A stretch of 64,000 nt of DNA from Niabella beijingensis (GCF_020034665.1 NZ_JAIQDI010000002.1:1364001-1428000); one strand, 5' to 3'. Shown: positions 53,459-61,801, counted from the stretch's first letter. The notes: generated by a model not told the origin, from the sequence alone. A program made the numbers and translations.

Positions 53459-54673
53459 ATGAATAAAATATTTATTAGTGCAATAATACCTGTTGCGCTA
53501 TTATCCACTACTGCCCACGCACAAGACTGCAAAACCAGCGCCGAGGTGGAAACGATGCCGGGAAAATACCAAACTGCCGCACAATATCCCTGGCCTGCTG
53601 TAAAGGCAGAATATTTCAAAAATATGGTCACCGCGCCGGATAAAACTATGGTTAAAAAGACATTAGCCGAGATAGAAAATACTGAAGCGAAAACCCATGT
53701 CAGTCTTGCCCTCACCGGCGGTAATTGGGAAAATATTTATTCAACAAAAGGATACGCTTATTTGGGCAATACCAGGCTGGGACAATACAGCTTTGAAGCT
53801 TCGCTGCACGAGTTTTTTTGCCTGAATGGTAAACTGAAACGTAATGACGAAGCCGGAACCATTTTGCGGATTTACGTAAATGCCATTCCCTCCAACACAC
53901 TTAGTCGTTTTTTAGATTATCCCTTTGGCAGCAGCCTGGGGGAATATGACTTTGGTTTTCAGTTCCAGAATTGGAAAAATCATAAGCCCGTTAATGTAAA
54001 TGATCCGTTAATCCGGTTGTTCAATTATTTTTCCTGTAATAATGAACAGTTGATTGACGCCATTAACTCCGGAAAAAAATGTTTCCAGGATGTGGCCGAA
54101 AAAGACATCAAACCCAACAACCGAAATAATTTTATTTATCGCTATTGGTTTGTGAAGAAAAAAGATGTTCCTGTTTTAGTTCCGGTAAGCCGAAAAGAAT
54201 ATTTGCAAAGTCTTTTAGAATATTACGAAAGGGAAAAATTATATTTTCCAAAACTGATTTCAGAATTAACCACTAATCACGACAAAGGTATTGAGCGTAA
54301 TTGTGGAAACTGGGAAGCCGATATAACCGACAAAATAGCCAAAGTAAAAAAAGCGCTAAGCGAACAGAAAGACGAATGGTTACAGCAGCAAGCTGTCATA
54401 AACAAGATAGAAGATGCTTCGCAAAATTATAAAGCAAAGCTAAAAGAAAAAACTAATTACAATCGGTTTTGGAGATTTTATGATAGGGAAGGCAAAAGCC
54501 AGCCACTTTATAAAATAAATCCCGATTATTTCAAGACAAACAACGTAGGTGCCGCTACTCCACAGTTAATAACAGTTGCCTTCCGGTATGTAACTATACC
54601 TTCTTCTCTTAGAATTCTAAACAATTTTACGGAACATTTTGATTTTGAAGCTCTACAAAACCTGTTGAAGTAG
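53459..54673 (+). CDS. Unknown exported protein
   Basis: This 404-residue protein has a signal peptide (MNKIFISAIIPVALL, cleavage after THAQ). The mature part has no motif I recognise. It includes the hydrophilic segments TGGNWENIYSTKGYAYLGNT, YPFGSSLGEYDFGF and a helical C-terminal third with several charged coils. The ATG at 53459 is used because the TTG at 53450 adds only three residues. It lies 48 bp downstream of the TPR gene and probably belongs to the same transcript. No role can be assigned. Confidence 0.65.
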   Translation: MNKIFISAIIPVALLSTTAHAQDCKTSAEVETMPGKYQTAAQYPWPAVKAEYFKNMVTAPDKTMVKKTLAEIENTEAKTHVSLALTGGNWENIYSTKGYAYLGNTRLGQYSFEASLHEFFCLNGKLKRNDEAGTILRIYVNAIPSNTLSRFLDYPFGSSLGEYDFGFQFQNWKNHKPVNVNDPLIRLFNYFSCNNEQLIDAINSGKKCFQDVAEKDIKPNNRNNFIYRYWFVKKKDVPVLVPVSRKEYLQSLLEYYEREKLYFPKLISELTTNHDKGIERNCGNWEADITDKIAKVKKALSEQKDEWLQQQAVINKIEDASQNYKAKLKEKTNYNRFWRFYDREGKSQPLYKINPDYFKTNNVGAATPQLITVAFRYVTIPSSLRILNNFTEHFDFEALQNLLK

Positions 54674-54680
54674 TAATAAA

Positions 54681-55280
54681 TTATCTACCAGAAAATCCGA
54701 TCACCTTCTGGATCAGAAGATAGTTCGTAGCCATGTAGTTGAAAGTTTCTCCCGGTTTAGCCAGGAGCGGCAGGCGTTGTACCAGTTTCCAGGCGCTATC
54801 TTCTCCACGCCCGCCAACTGGTCCGCCAGTACGATCATCTTCAACATCTGGCAGGCCGGATACATGTTCCATCAGTTGTCTAAGTGTAATACTCTGCCAG
54901 CTTTGAGGCAAGCTGTCTACGTGGCGTCCTATAGGATCATTGAGACGAACTTTGCCCTCCTCGACTAGTTGCATTAATGCTACGCCAGCAAAGATCTTTG
55001 CAATAGAATTAATCGAAAAAATGGTACTATCGCTTACCGGAATATTAAAAGCCACATCGGCAATTCCTTTTGAAGCGGAGAAAACCACACAGGTTCCTTT
55101 TATAACTGCAATTTGTAGACCGGGAATCTGCTTCTGTTTCATCTGTGTTATCAGATAGCGGTCTGTCTTTTCATTTGGGGTCTGAGCAATGCTGGTTGCG
55201 TACAGCAGTGTTTGGGCAATGCAGAGAGCACATAATTTTTCATATATTAAAAGTAATAAAGTTTGGGATGCGGCGTTCAA
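54681..55280 (-). pseudogene. Serine hydrolase (beta-lactamase class C family), 3'-truncated
   Basis: The reading frame covers 199 residues, about half of the usual length. It has a signal-like N-terminus, QIPGLQIAVIKG, the active-site serine motif S-I-A-K in FSINSIAKIF, LNDPIGRHVDSLP, LRQLMEHVSGL and a YxN-like NYMATNYLLIQKVIGF. The C-terminal half with the final KTG-type motif is missing. The frame ends at 54681, 8 bp from the convergent secreted-protein gene. The start codon is a TTG, which also suggests decay. It is probably non-functional. Confidence 0.7.
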
Positions 55281-55326
55281 TCATGAATTACAAAGTCCCT
55301 TTAGATCGTCATTAATTATATTTGGA

Positions 55327-56700
55327 TTAGTTATATTGCAATTCTATTTCAGATACCGTTTCTTTAATTAATTTCATATCATTCCGAGCCAACCATAATT
55401 CTTTAACCTTCATTGCAGCTTCCTCTGGAGTAATGCGGATATACTTGTAGAAGTCCTTTGTTCTTTTATGACCGCTGATCTTCATAATGAGCTCAACCGG
55501 CGTACCTGCTAGAAACTCGTTAGTACAGAAAGAACGGCGTGCAGTATGAGATGTGATCCACTCATATTTTGGCTTGGTCACCGTTATTGTTTGGTTGCCT
55601 TTTTTGTAGGAAAACTTTACTATTTGGGTAATCCCCGCAAGTTTCCCAATGGTCTTAATATGTCTGTTAAATTCAGGATTTGTCAACTCTGGTATGCGAT
55701 CGCGGAACTGACGGGTAAAGATCAATTTTGCTTCGTGCCGTAAAGGAATAATCACCCAATGGTCGGATTTTTCCTGCTTTTTATAGAGCATATCCCTTTG
55801 GAGATCCTCTGGTCGAAGAGTTGAAAAGTCTGAAAACCGCAGCCCTGTTAAACAAGCTAGAACAAATAAATCCCTGTACTCTGTAAGATGAGGATGTTCT
55901 GACAGATCGGTTTGGTAGATTTTGGCGATCTCCTCATGGGTGAGGTATATGGCGTCGCTTTCTTCCTCCGGTATTCTGAAATCAGACAGGTCGATGGGCT
56001 TAATAACTTTTCTTTTGACCCGGTCTTTAATAAAACCCCGGAGATGCTTGATCGTTTTTCCAATAGTGTTTAATTTAAGCCCGACCAGCAATGTTTTTCT
56101 GCGGATATGTACATGCTCAAACGTCAGGTAGTCCACAAAATCTTCATAGAAGCTAAAATCAAAGCTATCAAAAGTGATCTGCTGATTACGGAATTCCTCG
56201 AAGGCGAGCAAATGGGACTTTACGTTACCATAAACAGTTAGAGTGGCTTTACTTACCTTCCGTTTCTTGGATTTTATAAACTCATCAAATTGATAATAAA
56301 CACTAAGCTTGTTCTTCTTTTCGGTTTCCTGTTTTTCTGCGGCTTCTTTTTCTTTTGCTTCAATATCATCAAAGTCAAAAGTCGGCGAAAAATGTTTCTT
56401 TGTAAACTCAGCGCGGGCCTCAATTGGAATTTTCTTTAATCCGGCATAGGTAACAATGTCTTCTACAATTTTTTTCAGTCGTTTTAGCTCATTATTGAGC
56501 TCGTTGTAATCACCATGCGTTGCAGGTAGCCGATCACTAATACTGCGGCTTCCGTTATCCCAATAGATGGGTGGAATTTTGACATCCGTTCCAAATAAAG
56601 GTTTCTGATTTTCATTGCAACAATACTGAACAAAAATGGAGCAGGTTCCATCAGCATGAACCCGGTTTTTTCGACAAATTAGCTTAATTGGGAGAGACAT
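55327..56700 (-). CDS. Tyrosine integrase of the element
   Basis: The 457-residue recombinase catalyses integration and excision at tRNA-Asp. The N-terminal arm-binding domain (residues 1-100) and a SAM-like core-binding domain (about 135-235) precede the catalytic domain. Catalytic residues are visible: the first Arg in CLTGLRFSDFSTLR, the HxxR box HTARRSF, the G-H in ISGHKR and the tyrosine in DFYKYIRI. It lies 197 bp inside the right core and reads away from the tRNA. The arrangement (integrase next to the intact tRNA) is classic. Confidence 0.92.
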   Translation of the reverse strand: MSLPIKLICRKNRVHADGTCSIFVQYCCNENQKPLFGTDVKIPPIYWDNGSRSISDRLPATHGDYNELNNELKRLKKIVEDIVTYAGLKKIPIEARAEFTKKHFSPTFDFDDIEAKEKEAAEKQETEKKNKLSVYYQFDEFIKSKKRKVSKATLTVYGNVKSHLLAFEEFRNQQITFDSFDFSFYEDFVDYLTFEHVHIRRKTLLVGLKLNTIGKTIKHLRGFIKDRVKRKVIKPIDLSDFRIPEEESDAIYLTHEEIAKIYQTDLSEHPHLTEYRDLFVLACLTGLRFSDFSTLRPEDLQRDMLYKKQEKSDHWVIIPLRHEAKLIFTRQFRDRIPELTNPEFNRHIKTIGKLAGITQIVKFSYKKGNQTITVTKPKYEWITSHTARRSFCTNEFLAGTPVELIMKISGHKRTKDFYKYIRITPEEAAMKVKELWLARNDMKLIKETVSEIELQYN

Positions 56701-56890
56701 AACCTGAACAATTTTAATCGACTTGAGTAGCCTGAAATCAGGTCTACTTTTGGTCTACTTTTTAAAATTGTTAAGCTGTTTTAAAGGTAGTAAAGATTCT
56801 CAGTGGATTTTGTTATGAGACTTTGAAAGTCAGCCCCTTAAAAGTAAAGTAGGGTAAAAAGCAAAAAGGATCATCATTGCTGATAATCCT
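56701..56890. other. Right internal end of the element
   Basis: This segment between the integrase start and the right core carries the double GTCTACTT motif (56741-56760) and the terminator hairpin (56863-56894). The integrase promoter must also lie here. Confidence 0.55.
56741..56760 (+). promoter_or_regulatory. Candidate integrase arm-type sites, right end
   Basis: GGTCTACTTTTGGTCTACTT differs by one base from the motif at 14859-14878 and has the same orientation. It lies 131 bp inside the right core and 40 bp upstream of the integrase start, so it could also control integrase expression. Confidence 0.55.
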
Positions 56891-56894
56891 TTTT
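56863..56894 (-). terminator. Element-borne terminator downstream of tRNA-Asp
   Basis: A 14-bp stem with a GCAA loop starts right after the tRNA-Asp 3' end. In the tRNA transcript the single unlike position is a G-U pair, so the stem is fully paired; on the opposite strand it would be a C-A mismatch. A T tract follows. It has the same stem length and A/T ends as the displaced terminator at 14764-14795. Confidence 0.7.
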
Positions 56895-56910
56895 TGCGGA
56901 CCGGACGGGA
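56891..56910. repeat. attR core at the tRNA-Asp 3' end
   Basis: This is the tRNA-proximal copy of the 20-bp repeat. Positions 56897-56910 are the last 14 bases of the intact tRNA gene, so integration left the tRNA functional. Confidence 0.8.
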
Positions 56911-56970
56911 CTCGAACCCGCGACCTCCGCCGTGACAGGGCGGCATTCTAACCAACTGAACTACCGATCC
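56897..56970 (-). tRNA. tRNA-Asp (GTC)
   Basis: The gene folds into a full cloverleaf: the acceptor GGATCGG pairs with CCGGTCC (one G-T), the anticodon stem CCGCC/GGCGG encloses the loop CTGTCAC with anticodon GTC, and the T arm contains GGTTCGAGTCC. The discriminator base is G, as expected for tRNA-Asp. The CCA end is not encoded. It is the integration site of the 42-kb element. Confidence 0.95.
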
Positions 56971-56995
56971 TTATACCAATTTTCTGTTGGGAGTG

Positions 56996-57027
56996 CAAAT
57001 ATAGTAGTAGATTTTTTGCTGTCAAAA
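56996..57027 (-). promoter_or_regulatory. tRNA-Asp promoter
   Basis: Read on the minus strand, TTTTG (57023-57027), a 19-bp spacer and TATATTTG (56996-57003) match the Bacteroidota promoter consensus closely. The -7 element lies 25 bp upstream of the tRNA 5' end. The remaining sequence up to smpB shows nothing else. Confidence 0.7.
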
Positions 57028-57216
57028 TTTTTTCGTGCTTTTTTTATCTGAAACTAAAAAAAATAGTGGTTCCCGGTCTCATCTAACAACTTCTGACTCA
57101 GGTATTGAAAAGGTTAAACTGCTATTTTCAAATAGCGGCCAAAAGGTGATCAGCCCCGGGGACAGATCACGAGTATTGTTCATGAATACCGGCATCTTCA
57201 GCATCGCCACAGCGGA

Positions 57217-57660
57217 TCAGATGTATTTTTTCAGATCGCGCTCCACATCGCGTTTTTTGATGCTTTCCCGTTTGTCGTATAATTTTTTTCCTTTTGCAAG
57301 ACCTATTTCGATCTTGATCAGCTGGTTTTCGTTCCGGTAGATCCTCAGTGGGATCAGGGTATATCCTTTTTCTTTCAGTTTGGATTGTATCTTCTGGATC
57401 TCTTTTTTTTGAAGCAGCAGCTTCCGGTCGCGGTCGGGATCATGGTTATTGACCGTACCGTGGGAATAAGGGGAAATGTGCAGGCTCTTCAGCCAGATCT
57501 CTCCCTGATGTATGATACAATAGCTGTCGTTAAAACTGGCTTTGCCCTCCCGCAGCGATTTTACCTCGGTTCCAAGCAGCGCTATACCTGCCTGATAGGT
57601 AGCATCAATAAAATACTCGTAATAGGCAGAGCGGTTCTTTATGGAGAGTTGATTGGCCAA
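57217..57660 (-). CDS. smpB: SsrA-binding protein SmpB
   Basis: This 147-residue protein binds tmRNA and brings it to stalled ribosomes. Family marks are RSAYYEYFIDATYQAGIALLGTEVKS (cited in part: GTEVKSLREGKASF), a central HISPYSHG and the C-terminal basic GLAKGKKLYDKRES. The last residues (KRDVERDLKKYI) form the helix that enters the ribosomal mRNA channel. Length is normal. It is on the same strand as accD downstream of it in sequence but separated by 125 bp, so it may be transcribed alone. Confidence 0.95.
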   Translation of the reverse strand: MANQLSIKNRSAYYEYFIDATYQAGIALLGTEVKSLREGKASFNDSYCIIHQGEIWLKSLHISPYSHGTVNNHDPDRDRKLLLQKKEIQKIQSKLKEKGYTLIPLRIYRNENQLIKIEIGLAKGKKLYDKRESIKKRDVERDLKKYI

Positions 57661-57785
57661 CGGGTCGATCTGTTTAAATAATTAAAATAAAAATGGTTGG
57701 GCATTTTTTGTTTGCCCGGCCATGCACCGGTGCACAAGTGTGCGACGCAACGAGGCTGCCAGCTGCACTAAAGCCCGGCCAGCAA

Positions 57786-58694
57786 TTAATTCCGGAAATG
57801 GCGGAGAACGGTTGCCAGCTTATGTTTGAGGTCTCTGCGGTGTACAATAAAATCCAGGAACCCATGCTCAAGTAGGAACTCACTTCGCTGAAAACCTTCC
57901 GGCAGATCCTTTTTAATGGTCTCCTTGATCACACGGGGACCTGCAAAACCGATGAGAGCGCCCGGCTCGGCGATGTTCAGGTCTCCCAGCATTCCGAAGG
58001 AGGCGGTGATGCCACCAAAAGAAGGATCTGTTAAGAAAGAAATATAGGGGAGCTGCGCATCCGTGAGCTGCGATAGCTTGCCACTTGTTTTTGCCAGCTG
58101 CATCAGCGAAAAGGCACTTTCCATCATCCGTGCGCCACCGCTTTTACAGATGCACATAAAGGGGAAACGATGCCGGATGCAATGATCCACGGCACGTGCA
58201 AATTTTTCACCGGCCACACTTCCGAGCGAGCCACCAATGAACGCAAAGTCCATGGCCGCAACTACCAGGTCTTCTCCCTCTACTTTGCCTACGGCTACCC
58301 GCATGGAATCATCCATATCGGTATTGCTCCAAAAATCTTCCAGCCTTTTTTTATAAGGCTTCAGGTCCGTAAAGCCCAGGAAATCCCTGCCGCGGATATT
58401 GTCGAACAATTCTGTGTATTCCTGGTTGTCGAACAGGATATCGTAATACTGAAGGCTGCTGATCCGGTGGTGATAGCCACATTTCGGACACACATACAGC
58501 TGTTCTTTCAGTTCGGTCTGCGTGGAAATATAATTGCACTCCGGGCACTTTGTCCATAACCCTTCCTGGGTTTCCCGTTTCTCTGATGTCTTGGTAAGAA
58601 TACCTTTTTTGATTCTTTTGAACCAGCCTGCTTTATCTTTATCCTGACCAGCCCCACTCAGGTCGGCATCAAAATCTTCAATTTCTTTGGACAT
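57786..58694 (-). CDS. accD: Acetyl-CoA carboxylase carboxyltransferase subunit beta
   Basis: The 302-residue protein forms, with AccA, the carboxyltransferase that makes malonyl-CoA for fatty-acid synthesis. The N-terminal zinc ribbon has the four cysteines CPEC...CPKC (residues about 49-71). The crotonase-fold body contains AMDFAFIGGSLGSVAGEKFARA and KSGGARMMESAFSLMQ, with the oxyanion-hole glycines GFAGPRVI. The length and domain order are usual for Bacteroidota AccD. It reads leftward toward smpB. Confidence 0.95.
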   Translation of the reverse strand: MSKEIEDFDADLSGAGQDKDKAGWFKRIKKGILTKTSEKRETQEGLWTKCPECNYISTQTELKEQLYVCPKCGYHHRISSLQYYDILFDNQEYTELFDNIRGRDFLGFTDLKPYKKRLEDFWSNTDMDDSMRVAVGKVEGEDLVVAAMDFAFIGGSLGSVAGEKFARAVDHCIRHRFPFMCICKSGGARMMESAFSLMQLAKTSGKLSQLTDAQLPYISFLTDPSFGGITASFGMLGDLNIAEPGALIGFAGPRVIKETIKKDLPEGFQRSEFLLEHGFLDFIVHRRDLKHKLATVLRHFRN

Positions 58695-58802
58695 ATTCGG
58701 TTTCCTTGTTTATTGTTTTGAAGAACAAATATAAGCATTGTTCATTTTTCCGCAATCCGGGCGGCCCCGGAACCGGGAATGCAGCGGCGAGACGGGTATC
58801 GC

Positions 58803-59312
58803 TCAGACCGTTATCCCGGCTTTTTTTGCCAGCCAGCTGTTTTTGACCGGGATGATCCAGTCATTCTCCAGAGCCGCCTTATTGAGCACCAGGTTATTAA
58901 AATAGAGTGTATCGGGTGTAAGGATATCATGCTGCAGGGCATAAGATACCTGCGATAACGGAACCATTTCTATTTTGTCGTTTTTTACAAATGCCAGTCT
59001 CTGCCGGTCGAAAAAATCGACTTTAAATGTCTCTCCCAGTTTTTTGATGAACCGTACCGAGCTATCGGTGCTGCACCCGCTTACCTTTACCTGACTTTCA
59101 TCGGCAATAAGTACCACGAACTGACCGAAAAATAAATGGCCTTCGGCTTTTACTTCGTCGCTGTGACTGACCCAGGCAGTAACAAATTCCCGGATCTGGT
59201 CTTCGGCTTCAAATGCTTCCGCAAGGCTGAGCAGCCTGCTGGATTGATAGACCCAGACCCTTGAATGAGGGGAGAAACCGGGGTTGATCAAATGTTTATA
59301 TGCTAAATTCAT
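58803..59312 (-). CDS. Conserved Bacteroidota protein of unknown function
   Basis: The 169-residue cytosolic protein has no recognised motif but shows an orderly fold pattern. The N-terminus SRVWVYQSSRLLS is followed by helices, then AEGHLFFGQFVVLIADESQVKVSGCSTDSS, cited in parts (FFGQFVVLIAD, GCSTDSSVRFIKKLGE). Proteins with this GCSTDSS pattern are conserved across Bacteroidota and are sometimes mislabelled as ABC transporter ATPases; there is no Walker motif here. It is 108 bp upstream of accD on the same strand. The function is unknown. Confidence 0.7.
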   Translation of the reverse strand: MNLAYKHLINPGFSPHSRVWVYQSSRLLSLAEAFEAEDQIREFVTAWVSHSDEVKAEGHLFFGQFVVLIADESQVKVSGCSTDSSVRFIKKLGETFKVDFFDRQRLAFVKNDKIEMVPLSQVSYALQHDILTPDTLYFNNLVLNKAALENDWIIPVKNSWLAKKAGITV

Positions 59313-59347
59313 TGTATACTTTTAATTATAACGGGCCAAAGGGCCTG

Positions 59348-59770
59348 TTAGTTTGATTCTGCCAGCTTTTTCAGGGATTGCAGCACCGGGTTCTCTTCCC
59401 CCTGGGGCGCCTCCTGAACGGCGCCCGGGCGGTCATCGACCTGCCGGATCTCAAGGTCCGTTTTTCCGTCAGCCGCCGTTAAGCGGTATTCCATAATGAA
59501 ATAATGTTCCGGTTTGTCTTCCAGATCCGGTCTTGGAGCAAAAAGATTATAACGGATCTCGTGAAAAGGCTGTACCGTCAGCACGGTGCCCCATTGTTCA
59601 AAGACCGTACCCTGCCATTCCGTGGTAAAGCGGATCGGGCCGCCCGGTTTCCAGTCTGTCTGCAGCCGGCTGCCGAACTGCCATAGCTTTACCTTTTCGG
59701 GTTGGGTAAGGGCATCCCATACGTTCTCGGGTGCAGCGTTGATCGTAATGCGGGAAATATTGACGGGCAT
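59348..59770 (-). CDS. SRPBCC (AHSA1-type) domain protein
   Basis: This 140-residue protein is a single START-like/AHSA1 domain: INAAPENVWDALTQPEKVKLW at the front (cited in part: PENVWDALTQPEKV), WKPGGPIRF, VLTVQPFHEIRYN and LEIRQVDDRPG, with the long C-terminal helix. Such proteins bind hydrophobic ligands or act as co-chaperone-like factors. It is part of a leftward group with the Fe-S protein 20 bp upstream and the conserved unknown gene downstream. The partner and ligand are not known. Confidence 0.85.
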   Translation of the reverse strand: MPVNISRITINAAPENVWDALTQPEKVKLWQFGSRLQTDWKPGGPIRFTTEWQGTVFEQWGTVLTVQPFHEIRYNLFAPRPDLEDKPEHYFIMEYRLTAADGKTDLEIRQVDDRPGAVQEAPQGEENPVLQSLKKLAESN

Positions 59771-59790
59771 AAGGGTCCTCGGTTTATAAT

Positions 59791-60585
59791 TTATTCAATG
59801 GAGCCGGCAATGATCTCCGCTATATCCAGCACCTGTACCGTGTCTTCTTTTTCTGCGTTTTTGATGCCATCGGTCATCATAGTGTTACAGAAAGGGCAGG
59901 CCGCTGCAATAACAGATGCCCCGGTTTCAATGGCCTCTTTGCTGCGTTCCAGGTTCACTCTTGTCGTGCCTTTTTCCTCTTCCTTGAACATCTGGGCGCC
60001 ACCGGCTCCGCAACACAGCCCCTTGCTGCGACAGCGTTTCATCTCCACGAGTTCGGCATCCAGCAATTCCAGCACTTTCCGCGGGGCCTCATAAATATCG
60101 TTGGCGCGGCCCAGGTAGCAGCTGTCGTGGTAGGTGATCTTTTTTCCTTTGAAGGAACCGCCTTCTTTGAGTTTGATCCTCCCTTCTTCGATCAGTTGCT
60201 GTAAAAAGGTGGTATGATGGATGACCTCGTAAGTGCCACCCAGGGGCGGGTATTCATTTTTTAAGGTATTGAAACAATGCGGACAGGCCGTAACGATTTT
60301 TTTGATATTATAATTATCCAGTATCTGTATATTCTGATAGGCCATCATCTGGAACATAAATTCATTACCGGCGCGCCGCACGGGGTCGCCGGTACACATT
60401 TCCTCCTTGCCAAGGATGGCATATTTGATTCCTGTTTTGTCCAGCATGGCTGCAAAGGCACGGGTGATGCGCTGCGCGCGCTGATCAAAACTACCGGCGC
60501 ATCCTACCCAAAACAACACTTCGGGCGTTTCGCCCCGGGCAAACAGCTCCGCTACAGTAGTTATACTCATTCTTTTATCATTCAA
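59791..60585 (-). CDS. CCG-domain (Fe-S)-binding oxidoreductase subunit
   Basis: The 264-residue protein has two cysteine-rich CCG domains typical of heterodisulfide reductase subunit B, GlpC and LutA-type proteins. The first includes the VGCAGSFDQRAQR and ACPHCFNTL motifs. The second includes YHDSCYLGR, GLCCGAGGAQMF and AACPFCNTMM. These hold Fe-S clusters and pass electrons. A partner ferredoxin-type subunit usually lies next to it, but none is seen in this window. It probably belongs to a cytosolic electron-transfer complex. Confidence 0.85.
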   Translation of the reverse strand: MNDKRMSITTVAELFARGETPEVLFWVGCAGSFDQRAQRITRAFAAMLDKTGIKYAILGKEEMCTGDPVRRAGNEFMFQMMAYQNIQILDNYNIKKIVTACPHCFNTLKNEYPPLGGTYEVIHHTTFLQQLIEEGRIKLKEGGSFKGKKITYHDSCYLGRANDIYEAPRKVLELLDAELVEMKRCRSKGLCCGAGGAQMFKEEEKGTTRVNLERSKEAIETGASVIAAACPFCNTMMTDGIKNAEKEDTVQVLDIAEIIAGSIE

Positions 60586-60757
60586 TTATGCACGAAGGTA
60601 TAAAAAAACCTGTTTATGGGCGGCCGGTTGTTCGCGGCGCGTTGGGGTACCGGCAAACGGGCCGGAGGCCTGATGGCTGCCCGGTGTAAAAAGCGGTGAC
60701 AGGAGGTTTGAACGTAACGGGAAAAGGATACCCCTTATATTTGCGGATATTTTATTA

Positions 60758-61801
60758 ATGAGTGTAAGGAATTTTTTTAGAAGGATTGCAAGCTGGGAAT
60801 TGTGGAACTTTAATGTGTTGTATGCGCCCATCAGTCCGGTTTGGCTTTGGTATTGTTTGCGCAGCAGGTCCTTTTGGTTTTTTACACCCAGCAATCCCAC
60901 CATTGCGTTTGGCGGATTTGAGGGAGAGGGCAAAAAGGAAATGTACGATCAGCTCCCTCCTGAAGTAGTACCGGTAACCATTTATATACGGAATGGGATC
61001 CCTTTTGAGCGGGTGCTGTATAAAGTGCGGCTTTCGGGGATACAATATCCCTTTGTGGTGAAACCGGATGTGGGTATGAAGGGCATTTTATTCCGCGTGA
61101 TCGAAAATGAACAACAGCTCCGGAAATATCATGAACGGATGCCGGTAGAATATATTGCCCAGGAGAAAGTAGATTACCCGGTAGAGGTGAGTGTATTTTA
61201 TTACCGCTATCCCTGGGAAAAAAAAGGGGTGGTATCGGGCTTTATTCACAAAGAGCTGTTACAGGTAACCGGCGACGGGCAAAGTTCGCTGCAGGCACTT
61301 ATTGAACAACATCCCCGGGCACGCCACCGGCTTGCAGAGATGGAGCACCGGCATCAGCACCGGTACCACCGTGTGCTTCCGAAGGGAGAGGTGTTTTATT
61401 TATCCTATGCGGGAAATCACAACCGTGGCGCCCGGTTTACCAATCTGCATACATCGATCGATGGACAGCTGTTGGATGTATTTGACCGCCTGAGCCATTA
61501 TAATGAAAGCTTTTATTATGGCCGGTATGATATCAAGACGGCGTCCATTGAGGATCTTAAAGCGGGCCGGCATTTTATGATACTGGAATTTAACGGAGCG
61601 GGGGCCGAACCGAATCATATTTATGACTGCGGGATGCGGCTGGGCGCTGCTTACAGGGTCATTCTGCAGCATTGGAAAGCATTGTTTACTATCAGCCGGT
61701 ATAATAATAAACAGGGAGTGCCTTACTGGTCGTTCCGGCGCGGAAAGAAATTCCTGAAGGCCTCTAAAAAACACTTTAAGATACTGGAACAGTTCGACTA
61801 G
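60758..61801 (+). CDS. ATP-grasp-like protein
   Basis: This 347-residue protein looks like an ATP-grasp enzyme related to D-Ala-D-Ala ligase-type proteins. Supporting segments are YPFVVKPDVGMKGILFRVI (the ATP-binding lysine region), YIAQEKVDYPVEVSVFYYR, the GDGQSSLQALI motif and the metal-site MILEFNGAGAEPNHIYD. A hydrophobic N-terminus (NVLYAPISPVWLWYCL) may hold it at the membrane. It is a stand-alone gene, divergent from the Fe-S gene. The substrate is unknown. Confidence 0.65.
   Translation: MSVRNFFRRIASWELWNFNVLYAPISPVWLWYCLRSRSFWFFTPSNPTIAFGGFEGEGKKEMYDQLPPEVVPVTIYIRNGIPFERVLYKVRLSGIQYPFVVKPDVGMKGILFRVIENEQQLRKYHERMPVEYIAQEKVDYPVEVSVFYYRYPWEKKGVVSGFIHKELLQVTGDGQSSLQALIEQHPRARHRLAEMEHRHQHRYHRVLPKGEVFYLSYAGNHNRGARFTNLHTSIDGQLLDVFDRLSHYNESFYYGRYDIKTASIEDLKAGRHFMILEFNGAGAEPNHIYDCGMRLGAAYRVILQHWKALFTISRYNNKQGVPYWSFRRGKKFLKASKKHFKILEQFD

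Larger units (their letters stand above)
14791..56910. mobile_element. Integrative and mobilizable element in tRNA-Asp(GTC)
   Basis: A 42-kb element is bounded by the 20-bp identical repeat TTTTTGCGGACCGGACGGGA at 14791-14810 and 56891-56910; 14 of these bases belong to the tRNA-Asp 3' end. A tyrosine integrase gene lies just inside the tRNA-proximal end. The content is typical of a mobilizable element: HTH excisionase-like protein, primase-like and ParA-like proteins, MobC, a MOBP-type relaxase and a candidate oriT, then defence and physiology cargo and one IS. I see no VirB/Tra secretion genes and no TraG/VirD4 coupling protein, so it would need a helper conjugation system. Confidence 0.85.

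Noticed and set aside
14791..56910. Self-transmissible integrative conjugative element
   Set aside because: No VirB/Tra proteins and no coupling ATPase are encoded; only mobilization genes are present.
58803..59312. ABC transporter ATPase
   Set aside because: No Walker A, Walker B or signature motif is present; the label sometimes given to this family is not supported.
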